Shown: positions 15,979 through 23,742, counted from the first letter of the stretch. The stretch: DNA of 30,847 nucleotides from CADEED01 sp035525785 (GCA_035525785.1 DATLDQ010000032.1:1-30847); one strand, 5' to 3'. Notes: generated from the sequence alone by a model not told the origin. Program-made: numbers and translations.

Positions 15979-16449
15979 ATGGGAGCGTTGTTGCGCTGGA
16001 GCGTGTTCGGCATCGTCGTGGTGGCGGCGTTGACATACACGTACAACGCTAGCAAGCGCCTTTCCGCGAGCCGCGCGGCGCAGAACCCGCCGCCAGTCAG
16101 CGCGGAATCCGACGAAGACACGGACGGTGAAGGCGAGGCGGACTCCGCGGAGCCTGCAGAACGCGACGAGCCCGAATCCGCGGCGGAACCGGCCTTGCCG
16201 GCCATTTGCGCGGAAGAGCAGCGCGTCGCGGAACGTGCGCTCAAGATGCGCCGCGACGGTGACACTCTCGAACACCTGCTTCGCATCGACACCATCGTGT
16301 TCCAGTCCGAGGAGCTACGGCGCCATCGCCTCGAGGCCGTCGCCACCCGATGGTTCGAAAGAGAAGGCCGCGATCCGGATGCTTCGGCGCTGCGAGCCGA
16401 AGTGTCACGCGACTGCCGGAAGGCGCTGCTCGCTAGTCCGGCGCCATGA
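15979..16449 (+). CDS. Small membrane-anchored acidic protein of unknown function
   Basis: 156 residues. One N-terminal membrane helix (WSVFGIVVVAALTYTY, about 7-22) is followed by a very acidic, Pro/Glu-rich linker (about 38-72, ESDEDTDGEGEADSAEP). A charged helical C-terminal domain of about 80 residues carries two cysteines, ICAEEQ near its start and RDCRKAL near its end, which might form a disulfide if it is periplasmic. I do not recognise the family. It starts 3 bp after the phosphatase gene, so it shares that transcript. Its final 17 bp overlap the end of the convergent ABC ATPase gene. Coding is supported by its codon-position G+C pattern and tight spacing. Confidence 0.7.
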   Translation: MGALLRWSVFGIVVVAALTYTYNASKRLSASRAAQNPPPVSAESDEDTDGEGEADSAEPAERDEPESAAEPALPAICAEEQRVAERALKMRRDGDTLEHLLRIDTIVFQSEELRRHRLEAVATRWFEREGRDPDASALRAEVSRDCRKALLASPAP

Positions 16450-17197
16450 CGCGTTGCGTGCCGATACGGCTCTCGGCGTAGCGCAAGCCGTAGAGCCGGC
16501 CGAGATGGCTGGTGTTCAGCATGGACGTCGCGACGACCTGGACCTCCCCCTGCCCTGACAGGAGCGCAACGCGGTCGGCGAAACGCAGCGCGAGGTTCGG
16601 CTCATGCAGGCTGACGATGACGGCGGCGCCCGCGCGCGTGAGGTCGCGCATCCCCTGCAGCACACTGATCTGCTGCGCCGGATCGAGATGGTTCGTCGGC
16701 TCGTCGAGCAGATAGACCGATGGCGCCTGCACCCGCAGGCGGGCGATGGCCGCGCGCCTCTGCTCGCCGCCCGAAAGCGAACCCAGCTCGCGATGCGCGA
16801 GGGACGACAGGCCGACGTCCTCGAGAGCGCGCGATACGCGCTGCAGGTCGTCGTCACCGGGCTGCTGCCAGAAACCCAGGTGCGCGAACCTGCCTAACAA
16901 CACGGTCTCGTTGACGCTCCCCTGCGGCGGCGCCTCGGGGTCCTGCGGCAGGAAACCCAGGCGCCGGGCCACGTCGCGCCTCGCGAGCGCCATCATGTCC
17001 GCCCCGTCGAGGAGCACCTGGCCAGCCGCGGGTGCGCGCAGGCCCGCGAGCGTGCGCAGCAGAAGCGACTTGCCCGTCCCGTTGCCGCCGAGAAGGGCCA
17101 GGAATTCGCCGGCACGCACGGCGCACTCGAAGTCATCGACCAGGACGCGTCCGGGCACCGTGATGCGCACCCGCGCCGCCTGCAGCAACACGCTCAT
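16433..17197 (-). CDS. ABC transporter ATP-binding protein, BtuD/FecE-like
   Basis: 254-residue nucleotide-binding subunit. Walker A GGNGTGKS (37-44), Q-loop FLPQD (83-87), signature LSGGEQRR (141-148), Walker B VYLLDEP (161-167), D-loop and H-loop VSLHEPN are intact, so it should be an active ATPase. It belongs to the cobalamin/iron-siderophore importer class, judged by overall pattern and by a BtuC-like permease encoded 3.8 kb away on the same strand. The nearby btuB suggests cobalamin as substrate; this is inference. Its ATG overlaps the stop of the metzincin-like gene as ATGA, so it is the third gene of a pdxH operon rather than part of a transporter operon. No periplasmic binding protein is seen in the window. 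Confidence 0.88.
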   Translation of the reverse strand: MSVLLQAARVRITVPGRVLVDDFECAVRAGEFLALLGGNGTGKSLLLRTLAGLRAPAAGQVLLDGADMMALARRDVARRLGFLPQDPEAPPQGSVNETVLLGRFAHLGFWQQPGDDDLQRVSRALEDVGLSSLAHRELGSLSGGEQRRAAIARLRVQAPSVYLLDEPTNHLDPAQQISVLQGMRDLTRAGAAVIVSLHEPNLALRFADRVALLSGQGEVQVVATSMLNTSHLGRLYGLRYAESRIGTQRVMAPD

Positions 17198-17967
17198 TCG
17201 CGCCGCCAGCGGATTTCCGACGCCGTGACATCGCCGACCACCACTTCGTCGAGCGAGCGCGGCATCTCGAGCTCGGTGCGGCTGACGGGATACCGCCCGG
17301 CCATGATTTCCGCGAACTCCTGCGGGATGCGGGGATTCCTGTCGGGCTCGGCATAACCCGAGGGAAACAGCGGCGCGAGGGTTGCGGGGTCGTATTTGTC
17401 CGTGGCGCCGAGCGTATGCAGGATCTCGTGCGCGATGACGACGTTGTTGCTGCCGCGCATGCTCCGCGCGGCGAAGGCGTGGACCACGCCCACGAGGCCT
17501 TTCTGCATGCCCACGGAATGCGGCACCGCCTTCGTGAACTCCGGGTTGTGGAAACGCACGAAGATGCGGATCTGCGGCATGTCCTTGCCCGTGGAGAGCG
17601 CGGCGCGCCGCGCGTACATGCGCATCCTGAGGCTCCACCAGGCGTTGCCGAACGCGCCGCTTTCGTGGTCGCGCTCGGGCGGCATCTCCGAGACGCGCGG
17701 AAACATCTCGACGCTCACGGGCCGGTCGACTCTCACGCCAAAGGCCGCGGCCTCCTCGTTGAGGAATTGCTCGATGTCGGCCACGTCCGTGGTGGCGAGA
17801 CTCGCGACGTAGGCGTGAGTGGCCGGGTCCCCGGTCTCATCGATGGGATAGATGCCGACCGTGAGAGTCTCGTCCCAGTCGGTGGTGCTCAGCCGGTCGT
17901 ACCAGTAGTTCCAGGCGACGACGGCGAGGACGAACAGCAGGATCCCGATGCGGAGCTTGCGCCACAC
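17194..17967 (-). CDS. Membrane-anchored metzincin-like metalloprotease, uncharacterised
   Basis: 257 residues from GTG 17967, five bases past the pdxH stop; an in-frame ATG at 18009 would add 14 residues and overlap pdxH. An N-terminal membrane helix (IGILLFVLAVVAWNYWY) precedes a presumably periplasmic domain. The motif HEILHTLGATDKYD (about 180-193) fits HExxHxxGxxD with Asp as third zinc ligand, the pattern I know from snapalysin-type metzincins. A candidate Met-turn, FAEIMAGRYP, lies about 40 residues further on. HNPEFTKAVPHSVGM and VVHAFAARSMRG precede the active site. Active-site residues look complete, so catalysis is plausible; the substrate is unknown. It is sandwiched between pdxH and an ABC ATPase with a 4-bp overlap to the latter. 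Confidence 0.8.
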   Translation of the reverse strand: MWRKLRIGILLFVLAVVAWNYWYDRLSTTDWDETLTVGIYPIDETGDPATHAYVASLATTDVADIEQFLNEEAAAFGVRVDRPVSVEMFPRVSEMPPERDHESGAFGNAWWSLRMRMYARRAALSTGKDMPQIRIFVRFHNPEFTKAVPHSVGMQKGLVGVVHAFAARSMRGSNNVVIAHEILHTLGATDKYDPATLAPLFPSGYAEPDRNPRIPQEFAEIMAGRYPVSRTELEMPRSLDEVVVGDVTASEIRWRRE

Positions 17968-17971
17968 GTGG

Positions 17972-18658
17972 TCAGGGTTGCAGGCGGGTCGCGGACCATG
18001 GGCCCGCATCGAAGCCCGCCGCGGAAGTAGTTAGGGAACGCGTCCAGCGCGCGCGTTCGTGGATGCGCGAGGCGCCCTCGATCCACAGCTCGACGGAGTC
18101 GGCCCACACGTAGAAGCCACCCCAGAACGGTGGCCGCGGGATGTCCACGCCCGGCGCCTGGTTGATGTTGTCGAGCGTGGGCTCCGGCGCGCCGAAGCGC
18201 CCGGCGACGGCGCGCACGGCGGAATTCAGCTGGTCGCGCGAGCGCAGCGGCTGGCTCTGCGCGCTCGCCCAGGCGCCGATGCGCCGCTGCCAATTGCGTG
18301 ACGCGAAATATTCGTCGCTCTCGCTCGCCGGAGCCCTGGCGACCACGCCTTCGATGCGGACCTGGCGATGCGCGTGGTCCCAATGGAATACCAGCGCGGC
18401 GCGCGCGTTCTCGGCGAGCTCCCGGCCCTTGCGTGAGTCGTAGTTGGTGACGAAGGACACGCGCCCCTGTTCGACATCGAACTCCTTGGCCAGCACCACG
18501 CGAGCCGAGGGGCGGCCGTCGGCAGTGGCGGTGGCCAGGATCATGGCGTCGGGGTTCGGCTGCTGGCGAGCGGCGAGTGCAGTCGCCAGCCAGGCGCTGG
18601 CGAGCGCCATGGGCTCGGTGGGAAGGGGGTCGGGCAGCAGGTCGTTGAACAACTCCAT
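17972..18658 (-). CDS. pdxH: Pyridoxamine/pyridoxine 5'-phosphate oxidase
   Basis: 228-residue FMN enzyme that oxidises pyridoxamine or pyridoxine 5'-phosphate to PLP, the last step of vitamin B6 synthesis and salvage. Family motifs are visible: AMILATATADGRPSARVVLAK near the N-terminus (FMN site), FVTNYDSRKGRELAENARAALVFHW, RQVRIEGVV, and the C-terminal WGGFYVWADSVELWIEG with RIHERARW, then ATRLQP as the typical ARLxP end. The length is normal. It is first in a minus-strand operon with the metzincin-like and ABC ATPase genes and divergent from tyrA, with 90 bp between them. PLP made here would serve enzymes such as BioA, but no regulatory link is visible. Confidence 0.96.
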   Translation of the reverse strand: MELFNDLLPDPLPTEPMALASAWLATALAARQQPNPDAMILATATADGRPSARVVLAKEFDVEQGRVSFVTNYDSRKGRELAENARAALVFHWDHAHRQVRIEGVVARAPASESDEYFASRNWQRRIGAWASAQSQPLRSRDQLNSAVRAVAGRFGAPEPTLDNINQAPGVDIPRPPFWGGFYVWADSVELWIEGASRIHERARWTRSLTTSAAGFDAGPWSATRLQP

Positions 18659-18688
18659 GGTCGATATGTTATCCGTGACGGGTGAGTC

Positions 18689-18715
18689 TTGCAGTCGAGC
18701 GTCGCACTCTATAAA
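18689..18715 (+). promoter_or_regulatory. tyrA: Weak sigma70-like promoter candidate for tyrA
   Basis: TTGCAG (18689-18694) and TATAAA (18710-18715) lie in the 90-bp gap between divergent pdxH and tyrA. The -10 is good, but the 15-bp spacer is shorter than the 16-18 bp usual for sigma70, so only the -10 carries weight. Confidence 0.35.
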
Positions 18716-18748
18716 ACCTAGGACCGATCAGAAGTTACAGGGTGAATC

Positions 18749-19861
18749 ATGAGCTCGCTCGATGACCTGCGCCGCAGGATCAACGAACTCGACCGCCAGA
18801 TCCTCCAGCTGGTAGGCCAGCGCCAGGACACCAGCCGCGAAATCATCAAGGCCAAGAGGGCCACCGGCCAGGCGACGCGCGACTTCAACCGGGAGAAGGA
18901 AGTCCTGCTCGCGGCGCGCGAGGCGGGCAGACAGTATGGCGTGGCCCCGCAGGTGGCCGAGAACATCCTCCGCCTCCTGATTCGCTCCTCGCTAACTACC
19001 CAGGAACAGGCGAGCGTCGCCGCGCAGGGCGCGGGCTCGGGCCGCACGGCGCTGGTCATCGGCGGCAATGGCAAGATCGGCCGCTGGTTCGCGGATTTCA
19101 TGAGCTCGCAGGGCTTCGCCGTGCTGGTGGCCGACCCCGCGGGGGCGCCCGCCGGCTTCGAGCACGTCATCGACTGGAAGACGACCCCTCTCGACCACGA
19201 TTTCATCGTGGTGGCGACGCCGCTGGGCGCCACCGACAAGATCCTGCGCGAGCTGGCCATGCGCCGTCCCAAGGGCGTTATCTTCGACGTGGGCTCGCTC
19301 AAGTCGCCGCTGCGCGCCGGGCTCAATGCGCTCAAGTCCCATGGCTGCCGCGTGACATCCGTGCATCCCATGTTCGGCCCAGACACCGAGCTGCTGTCCG
19401 GACGCCACGTGATCTTCGTCGACATCGGCTCGCCTGAGGCGACCGCGGCGGCCCGCGAACTGTTCGCGTCGACCATGGCCGATCAGGCGGTGATGTCGCT
19501 CGACGACCACGACCGGCTCATCGCCTATGTGCTCGGTCTCTCGCACGCGCTGAACATTGCGTTCTTCACCGCGCTGGCGGAGAGCGGCGAGGCGGCGCCC
19601 AAGCTCGCGAAACTGTCCTCGACCACGTTCGACTCGCAGCTCGACGTGGCCTCGAAGGTGGCGCAGGAGAGCCCGGAGCTGTACTACGAGATCCAGAGCC
19701 TCAATGACTATGGTTCGGAATCGCTCGAGGCGCTGTCCAAGGCGGTCGAGCGCCTGCGTACCGCCGTCCTCGCGCAGGATTTCGGCGCGTTCGAAGCGCT
19801 CATGCGACGGGGCCGCGAGTATCTCGAGGACCGGCGCTCCGTCACCGAGCGGCGTGCGTGA
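18749..19861 (+). CDS. tyrA: Bifunctional chorismate mutase/prephenate dehydrogenase (T-protein)
   Basis: 370 residues, two fused enzymes of tyrosine synthesis. The N-terminal AroQ chorismate mutase (about 1-85) shows LDDLRRRINELDRQILQLV and later FNREKEVLLAAR. The prephenate dehydrogenase follows, with NAD-binding GGNGKIGRWF (105-114), VIFDVGSLKSP, and the active-site segment SVHPMFGPD. Together they convert chorismate to 4-hydroxyphenylpyruvate. The fusion order and length match enterobacterial TyrA; no C-terminal ACT domain is visible. AGGGTGA sits at a proper distance before the ATG. The stop overlaps the GTG of the following diguanylate cyclase gene (GTGA). Confidence 0.96.
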   Translation: MSSLDDLRRRINELDRQILQLVGQRQDTSREIIKAKRATGQATRDFNREKEVLLAAREAGRQYGVAPQVAENILRLLIRSSLTTQEQASVAAQGAGSGRTALVIGGNGKIGRWFADFMSSQGFAVLVADPAGAPAGFEHVIDWKTTPLDHDFIVVATPLGATDKILRELAMRRPKGVIFDVGSLKSPLRAGLNALKSHGCRVTSVHPMFGPDTELLSGRHVIFVDIGSPEATAAARELFASTMADQAVMSLDDHDRLIAYVLGLSHALNIAFFTALAESGEAAPKLAKLSSTTFDSQLDVASKVAQESPELYYEIQSLNDYGSESLEALSKAVERLRTAVLAQDFGAFEALMRRGREYLEDRRSVTERRA

Positions 19862-20976
19862 ACGAAGCGCGCGATCCCTACGCAGGCACGACTGAGGAAT
19901 TGCGTGAGCGCCTGCGGGCCCTCACGGAGGAGGTGCAGCGCAACGAGCTGCTGCTCCGCAAGACGCAGGACCGTGAGGTCGAACTGCTGCGCGCGCATTC
20001 CCTGGGCGAGTTGTTCGACCGCGTGGTCAGCGGGCTGCGGACGGCCTATGGCCTCGACCTCGTGACGCTGTCGCTGTTCGATCCCCAGCACGAGCTGCGG
20101 CATCTTTCGGGCAACGAGAACCTGTCGAGCGCCGTCATCGAGGAAGTGCGTTTCATCGATGCGGTGTCCCCGCTCGCGCCGCGGCTGGCGCAGTTCGATC
20201 GACCTTGGCTCGGCGCGTATGACGCGGCGGACCACGAGCTGCTGATCTCGCCCGGCTTCCGCCAGGGCAGCATCGCGCTGATCCCTCTGCCACGTGACAG
20301 CCGCGCCATCGGCGTCATGGCTTTCGGCAGTCGCGACGGCCGGCGCTTCACCTCCGATCTCGCGGCCGATTTCCTCGCACATCTCGGCAAGGTCGTGGCG
20401 ATCAGTTTGGAGAATGCAGTGAACCGCGCGAGGCTGGTGCGCAGCGGCGTCACGGACTTCCTCACCGGCTGGCACAACCGGCGCTACTTCCACAATCGGT
20501 TGCGCGAGGAACTGGCGCGCGCGGAACGCACGGGCAAGGCGCTGGCCTGCATGATGATCGACGTCGATCACTTCAAGGAGATCAACGACCGCTTCGGCCA
20601 CCTGGCCGGCGACGAGGCGTTGAAGGAAGTGGCGCGCCGCGCCGAGGCCGAGATCCGCGCCGGGGACACCGGGGCGAGATTCGGTGGCGACGAGTTCGCG
20701 ATCCTGCTCGCCGGCGCCGAGAGCGCGCACGCGGTGAAGCTCGCCGAGCGTATCCACCAGGGCGTGGGCGCGACGCCCATCCGCGTGCATGGCGGCGCGC
20801 ACGTCACGGTCACTCTCTCGATCGGCCTGGCGACGGCCAAGCCGCAGCCGCAGCCGCGCGCGCATGATCACAAGGTGCTGGCGGAGCGGCTCATCGCCGA
20901 GGCCGACGCGGCCCTCTACCGTGCCAAGAGTGCGGGACGGAATCGCGTCGAAGTCTCCGCGCACGTGATCGGTTAG
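19858..20976 (+). CDS. DUF484/GAF-like sensor diguanylate cyclase
   Basis: 372 residues, GTG start sharing four bases with the tyrA stop. A short coiled coil (about 10-45, LTEEVQRNELLLRKTQDREVE) leads into a GAF-like domain of the DUF484 type (about 50-185). A GGDEF domain follows from about 195: DFLTGWHNRRYF, IDVDHFKEINDRFGHLAGD, and the active site GGDEF at 276-280. An inhibitory-site pattern RAGD (267-270) lies exactly five residues before it, so product inhibition is expected. No membrane segment or signal peptide is seen; the protein is cytoplasmic. It should make c-di-GMP from two GTP. The DUF484-like ligand is unknown. It converges on the permease gene, and their stop codons overlap. 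Confidence 0.92.
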   Translation: MNEARDPYAGTTEELRERLRALTEEVQRNELLLRKTQDREVELLRAHSLGELFDRVVSGLRTAYGLDLVTLSLFDPQHELRHLSGNENLSSAVIEEVRFIDAVSPLAPRLAQFDRPWLGAYDAADHELLISPGFRQGSIALIPLPRDSRAIGVMAFGSRDGRRFTSDLAADFLAHLGKVVAISLENAVNRARLVRSGVTDFLTGWHNRRYFHNRLREELARAERTGKALACMMIDVDHFKEINDRFGHLAGDEALKEVARRAEAEIRAGDTGARFGGDEFAILLAGAESAHAVKLAERIHQGVGATPIRVHGGAHVTVTLSIGLATAKPQPQPRAHDHKVLAERLIAEADAALYRAKSAGRNRVEVSAHVIG

Positions 20977-21965
20977 GCGCGCGACTCCAGCCGTCGCAGC
21001 AACACCAGGAACATCGGTACGCCGAGCAACGCCATGATGGCGCCCACCGGCAGCTGCCGCGGCGCGGCCGCCGTGCGGGCCACCAGGTCCGCGCCGGCTA
21101 ACAAGGTGCCTCCGGCGAGCGCGGCCGCCGGCACGACGATGCGATGCGCCGCCGTGCGGAACGCCAGCCGCACGAAGTGCGGGATGACGAGGCCGATGAA
21201 GCCGATGGTGCCGCCCTGGATGACGGCGCCGGCCGTGAGCGCGCCGGCGATCAGCACGATGACGATGCGCCAGCGCGTGAGGTCGAGACCCAGGCTCTGG
21301 GCGGTGGTCTCGCCCGTGGCCAGCACATCGAGTGGTCGCGCGAGCACGAACACCAGCACCGCGGCTAACAAGGTGGCCGCGACCATGATCCCCGGATGCG
21401 CGGCCCAGCCCAGGTCGCCGGCCAGCCAGAACATCATGCCGCGCAGCTGGCCATTGTCGGCGAGCACCAGTACCAGCGTGACCAGCGCTCCGCAGGCCGC
21501 CGCGACCACGACGCCGGTGAGCAGCACGCGCACCGTGGCGCCGCCGCGCGCCAGCGCGAGCACGAGCAATGTCGTGAGCATGGCGCCGAGCGCTGCCGAA
21601 CATTGGACGATCCACAAGGAAGCGCCGAACAGCAATGCGAACAGCGCGCCCACCGACGAACCGCCGGAGACGCCGAGCACGTAGGAATCCGCCAGGGGAT
21701 TGCGGAACAGCGCCTGGAGCAGCACGCCGGCCAGCGCGAGGAGGGCGCCGATGGTGAACGCGGACAGCAGCCGTGGCGCCCGCAACTCCAGCACCACGGT
21801 ACGTGCGGGCTCGGAAAGGTCGCCGAACAACGCCGCAAATGCCGGTCGGACGCCGATGTCCGTGGAGCCCACGACCAGGGCCATGCCCGCGATGATCAGT
21901 GCGCAGACGGCCAGCGCGGCGAATCTCGGGACGAATCTGCTGGCGGCGGACGAAGTCGTGGGCAC
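20973..21965 (-). CDS. FecCD/BtuC-family ABC transporter permease
   Basis: 330-residue polytopic inner-membrane permease from a GTG at 21965; the first internal ATG would remove the first helix. About nine to ten hydrophobic helices can be drawn. Family landmarks: LRAPRLLSAFTIGALLALAG, then GVLLQALFRNPLADSYVLG, GVSGGSSVGA, GGTIGFIGLVIPHFVR, and a C-terminal PVGAIMALLGVPMFLVLLRR. The family imports cobalamin, haem or ferric siderophores with a BtuD/FecE ATPase. A matching ATPase lies at 16433-17197 and btuB at 12968-14827, so cobalamin is the best guess. It stands alone: divergent from rppH and convergent with the diguanylate cyclase. No cobalamin riboswitch fits in the short gap before it. 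Confidence 0.9.
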   Translation of the reverse strand: MPTTSSAASRFVPRFAALAVCALIIAGMALVVGSTDIGVRPAFAALFGDLSEPARTVVLELRAPRLLSAFTIGALLALAGVLLQALFRNPLADSYVLGVSGGSSVGALFALLFGASLWIVQCSAALGAMLTTLLVLALARGGATVRVLLTGVVVAAACGALVTLVLVLADNGQLRGMMFWLAGDLGWAAHPGIMVAATLLAAVLVFVLARPLDVLATGETTAQSLGLDLTRWRIVIVLIAGALTAGAVIQGGTIGFIGLVIPHFVRLAFRTAAHRIVVPAAALAGGTLLAGADLVARTAAAPRQLPVGAIMALLGVPMFLVLLRRLESRA

Positions 21966-22001
21966 GCGGCATTGTGCTATGAATCTGGTAAAACGTGGCT
22001 C

Positions 22002-22550
22002 ATGAGCGACTGGATCGATGCGCAGGGCTATCGCGCGAATGTCGGCATCGTCCTGATGCGCGGCAACGGCGAGGTATTCCTCGGCCAGCGCACGGGCAAG
22101 CGCGGCTGGCAGTTCCCCCAGGGCGGCATCCGCCAGGGCGAACCGGTGGAGCAGGCGCTGTACCGGGAATTGCAAGAAGAAATCGGCCTCACGCGGCCGC
22201 AGGTGTCGGTCGTGGGCCAGACGTCCGACTGGATCCGCTACGACCTGCCGAAGCGCTACGTGCGCCGCGGGCGCGGGCCCACGTGCATCGGCCAGAAGCA
22301 GCGCTGGTTCCTGCTCAGGCTCGCGGTGCCCGAGGACAGCATCGACTTCAGCTTCACGAGCACCGACGAGCCCGAATTCGACGGCTGGCGGTGGGCAAAC
22401 TACTGGGAGCCCGTGCGCGAGGTCATCTACTTCAAGCGTCCGGTGTACGTGCGCATGCTCACCGAACTCGCCACCGCGGCTTTTCCGGCCGGTGCACCGC
22501 CCCTGCCGCATTGGTGGCAGACCGAGGGCACGGCCGTGGTCGAGGGCTGA
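22002..22550 (+). CDS. rppH: RNA pyrophosphohydrolase RppH (Nudix)
   Basis: 182 residues. RppH removes pyrophosphate from the 5' end of mRNA, which starts RNase E-dependent decay. The N-terminus YRANVGIVLMRGNGEVFLGQ is typical. The Nudix box GGIRQGEPVEQALYRELQEE (41-60), continuing IGL, has every conserved Gly and Glu. WIRYDLPKRYVRRG and CIGQKQRWFLL further on are characteristic of RppH rather than other Nudix enzymes, as is FDGWRWANYWEPVREVIYFKR. The length is slightly above that of the E. coli protein. The start is 36 bp from the divergent permease start. The DUF6776-like gene begins 5 bp after its stop, so the two form a transcript. Confidence 0.96.
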   Translation: MSDWIDAQGYRANVGIVLMRGNGEVFLGQRTGKRGWQFPQGGIRQGEPVEQALYRELQEEIGLTRPQVSVVGQTSDWIRYDLPKRYVRRGRGPTCIGQKQRWFLLRLAVPEDSIDFSFTSTDEPEFDGWRWANYWEPVREVIYFKRPVYVRMLTELATAAFPAGAPPLPHWWQTEGTAVVEG

Positions 22551-22555
22551 GGTAG

Positions 22556-23281
22556 ATGCCCGGCCTGCCGCCGAAACTGGTCGTCACCACCTATGCGCCC
22601 ACGCGCCGCTGGATCACCGCCATCCTCCTCGTGCTGGTGGTGGCGGTCGGCGTCTACGGCATGTTCGAGTTCGGGCGTTTCCGGGGCGGGTTCGACGTGG
22701 TGAGCGGGCTCAAACAACGCGCCGCGTTGCAGAACATGATCAATGCCCAGGAGGCCACGATCTCCGAGCTGCGCGGCAAGGTGGCGCAGCTGGAATCTTC
22801 CACCGTAGGACAGACCCGGGAGCGCGAGGAAGTCCAGCGGACCATCGGCGACCTGCAGGCCCAGGTGGCTCGCGCCAACCAGGAACTGGCCTTCTTCCGG
22901 GGCATCGTCACCCAAAATGCGAACTCCGCCGAGGTAAAAATCCAGCAGGCGCGTATGGTGGCCACCGCCACGGCAAACAAGTTTCGCGTGCGAGTCACCC
23001 TGGTCCAGCCCATGAAGCCTGACGCCACGGTGAGCGGCACCGTCGTCCTGTCGGTCGATGGCGAAGTCGATGGCAAGCCCGGGCGTGCGGATTTCGCGAC
23101 ACTCTCTGGCGGCAAACGACGTGAGATACCCTTCACCTTTCGTTATCTCGAAAACATCGAAGAGGAAATCACCATGCCTCCGGGCATGAAACCCGAACAA
23201 CTGCTGGTCGAAGTCCGCTCCAATCGCCGGGGCACCGCGCCCGTGCAACAGTCCTACGTCTGGAGTGTCGATCCGCAGTGA
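22556..23281 (+). CDS. DUF6776-like membrane protein with coiled coil
   Basis: 241 residues, ATG with GAGG overlapping the rppH stop. One membrane helix (WITAILLVLVVAVGVYGMF, about 19-37) is followed by a coiled coil (about 60-120, rich in Glu, Gln, Leu, for example ELRGKVAQLESS and RTIGDLQAQVARANQEL). A beta-rich C-terminal domain with FRVRVTLVQPMKP, a Gly-rich SVDGEVDGKPG and TFRYLENIEEEI completes it. The architecture and its place before a bactofilin gene match what I remember of DUF6776 proteins in Xanthomonadales. The function is unknown; an envelope scaffold or tether working with the bactofilin is plausible from position. Its stop overlaps a possible GTG start of the bactofilin. Confidence 0.8.
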   Translation: MPGLPPKLVVTTYAPTRRWITAILLVLVVAVGVYGMFEFGRFRGGFDVVSGLKQRAALQNMINAQEATISELRGKVAQLESSTVGQTREREEVQRTIGDLQAQVARANQELAFFRGIVTQNANSAEVKIQQARMVATATANKFRVRVTLVQPMKPDATVSGTVVLSVDGEVDGKPGRADFATLSGGKRREIPFTFRYLENIEEEITMPPGMKPEQLLVEVRSNRRGTAPVQQSYVWSVDPQ

Positions 23282-23301
23282 GCGGAGCGGCGGGGGTGCA
23301 C

Positions 23302-23733
23302 ATGTTCGGCCGACGCAAACAGACTTCGACGCGCATCGACACGCTGCTCGGAAAATCGGCGACTCTCAACGGCGACCTGGAGTTCGCCGGCGGCCTGCAT
23401 CTCGATGGCCGTGTGAACGGCAACGTGCGCAGCAATGCCGAGGATGGCGGGGCGCTGTCGGTGAGCGAGAGTGGCTTCATCGAAGGCACCGTCGAAGTCA
23501 CCAACATCGTCATGAACGGCACCGTCAATGGTGACATGCACGCGCGCGAGCGCCTCGTGCTGGGCGGCAAGGCGCGCGTGAACGGCAATGTTCATTATGG
23601 GGTCATTGAAATGGCGCCCGGCGCCGTCATAACCGGCAAGCTGATCCCGCTTGGCGATGCCAGGGCAGATGACTCGTCCAGGGAACCGCCGCAAACCGAG
23701 CCGGAGGTTGCGACCGCAAAGTCCGGCGCGTAG
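23302..23733 (+). CDS. Bactofilin (polymer-forming cytoskeletal protein)
   Basis: 143 residues from ATG 23302, preceded by a GGGGGTG ribosome site and opening with the typical MFGRRKQ. A GTG at 23278 overlapping the preceding stop would give 151 residues. The central DUF583 beta-helix core runs from about 20 to 110 with repeating short strands: LNGDLEFAGGLHLDGRVNGN, EGTVEVTNIVMNGTVNGD and ARERLVLGGKARVNGNVHYG. A disordered acidic C-terminal tail follows. Bactofilins self-assemble without nucleotide into filaments, often on the inner membrane, and organise cell shape, polarity or wall enzymes. The MepM-like hydrolase nearby and the preceding membrane coiled-coil protein are possible partners (inference). 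Confidence 0.93.
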   Translation: MFGRRKQTSTRIDTLLGKSATLNGDLEFAGGLHLDGRVNGNVRSNAEDGGALSVSESGFIEGTVEVTNIVMNGTVNGDMHARERLVLGGKARVNGNVHYGVIEMAPGAVITGKLIPLGDARADDSSREPPQTEPEVATAKSGA

Positions 23734-23742
23734 TGTCCTCAC

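Noticed and set aside
21090..21375. A 13-bp sequence (ggctaacaaggtg) occurring twice in the permease gene
   Set aside because: Both copies encode the same TLLA helix residues; the CTAAC/GTTAG pentamer is not obviously over-represented in the window by rough base-composition estimate.
21966..22511. Upstream extension of the permease frame
   Set aside because: It is antisense to rppH, and permease homology begins at about 21965.
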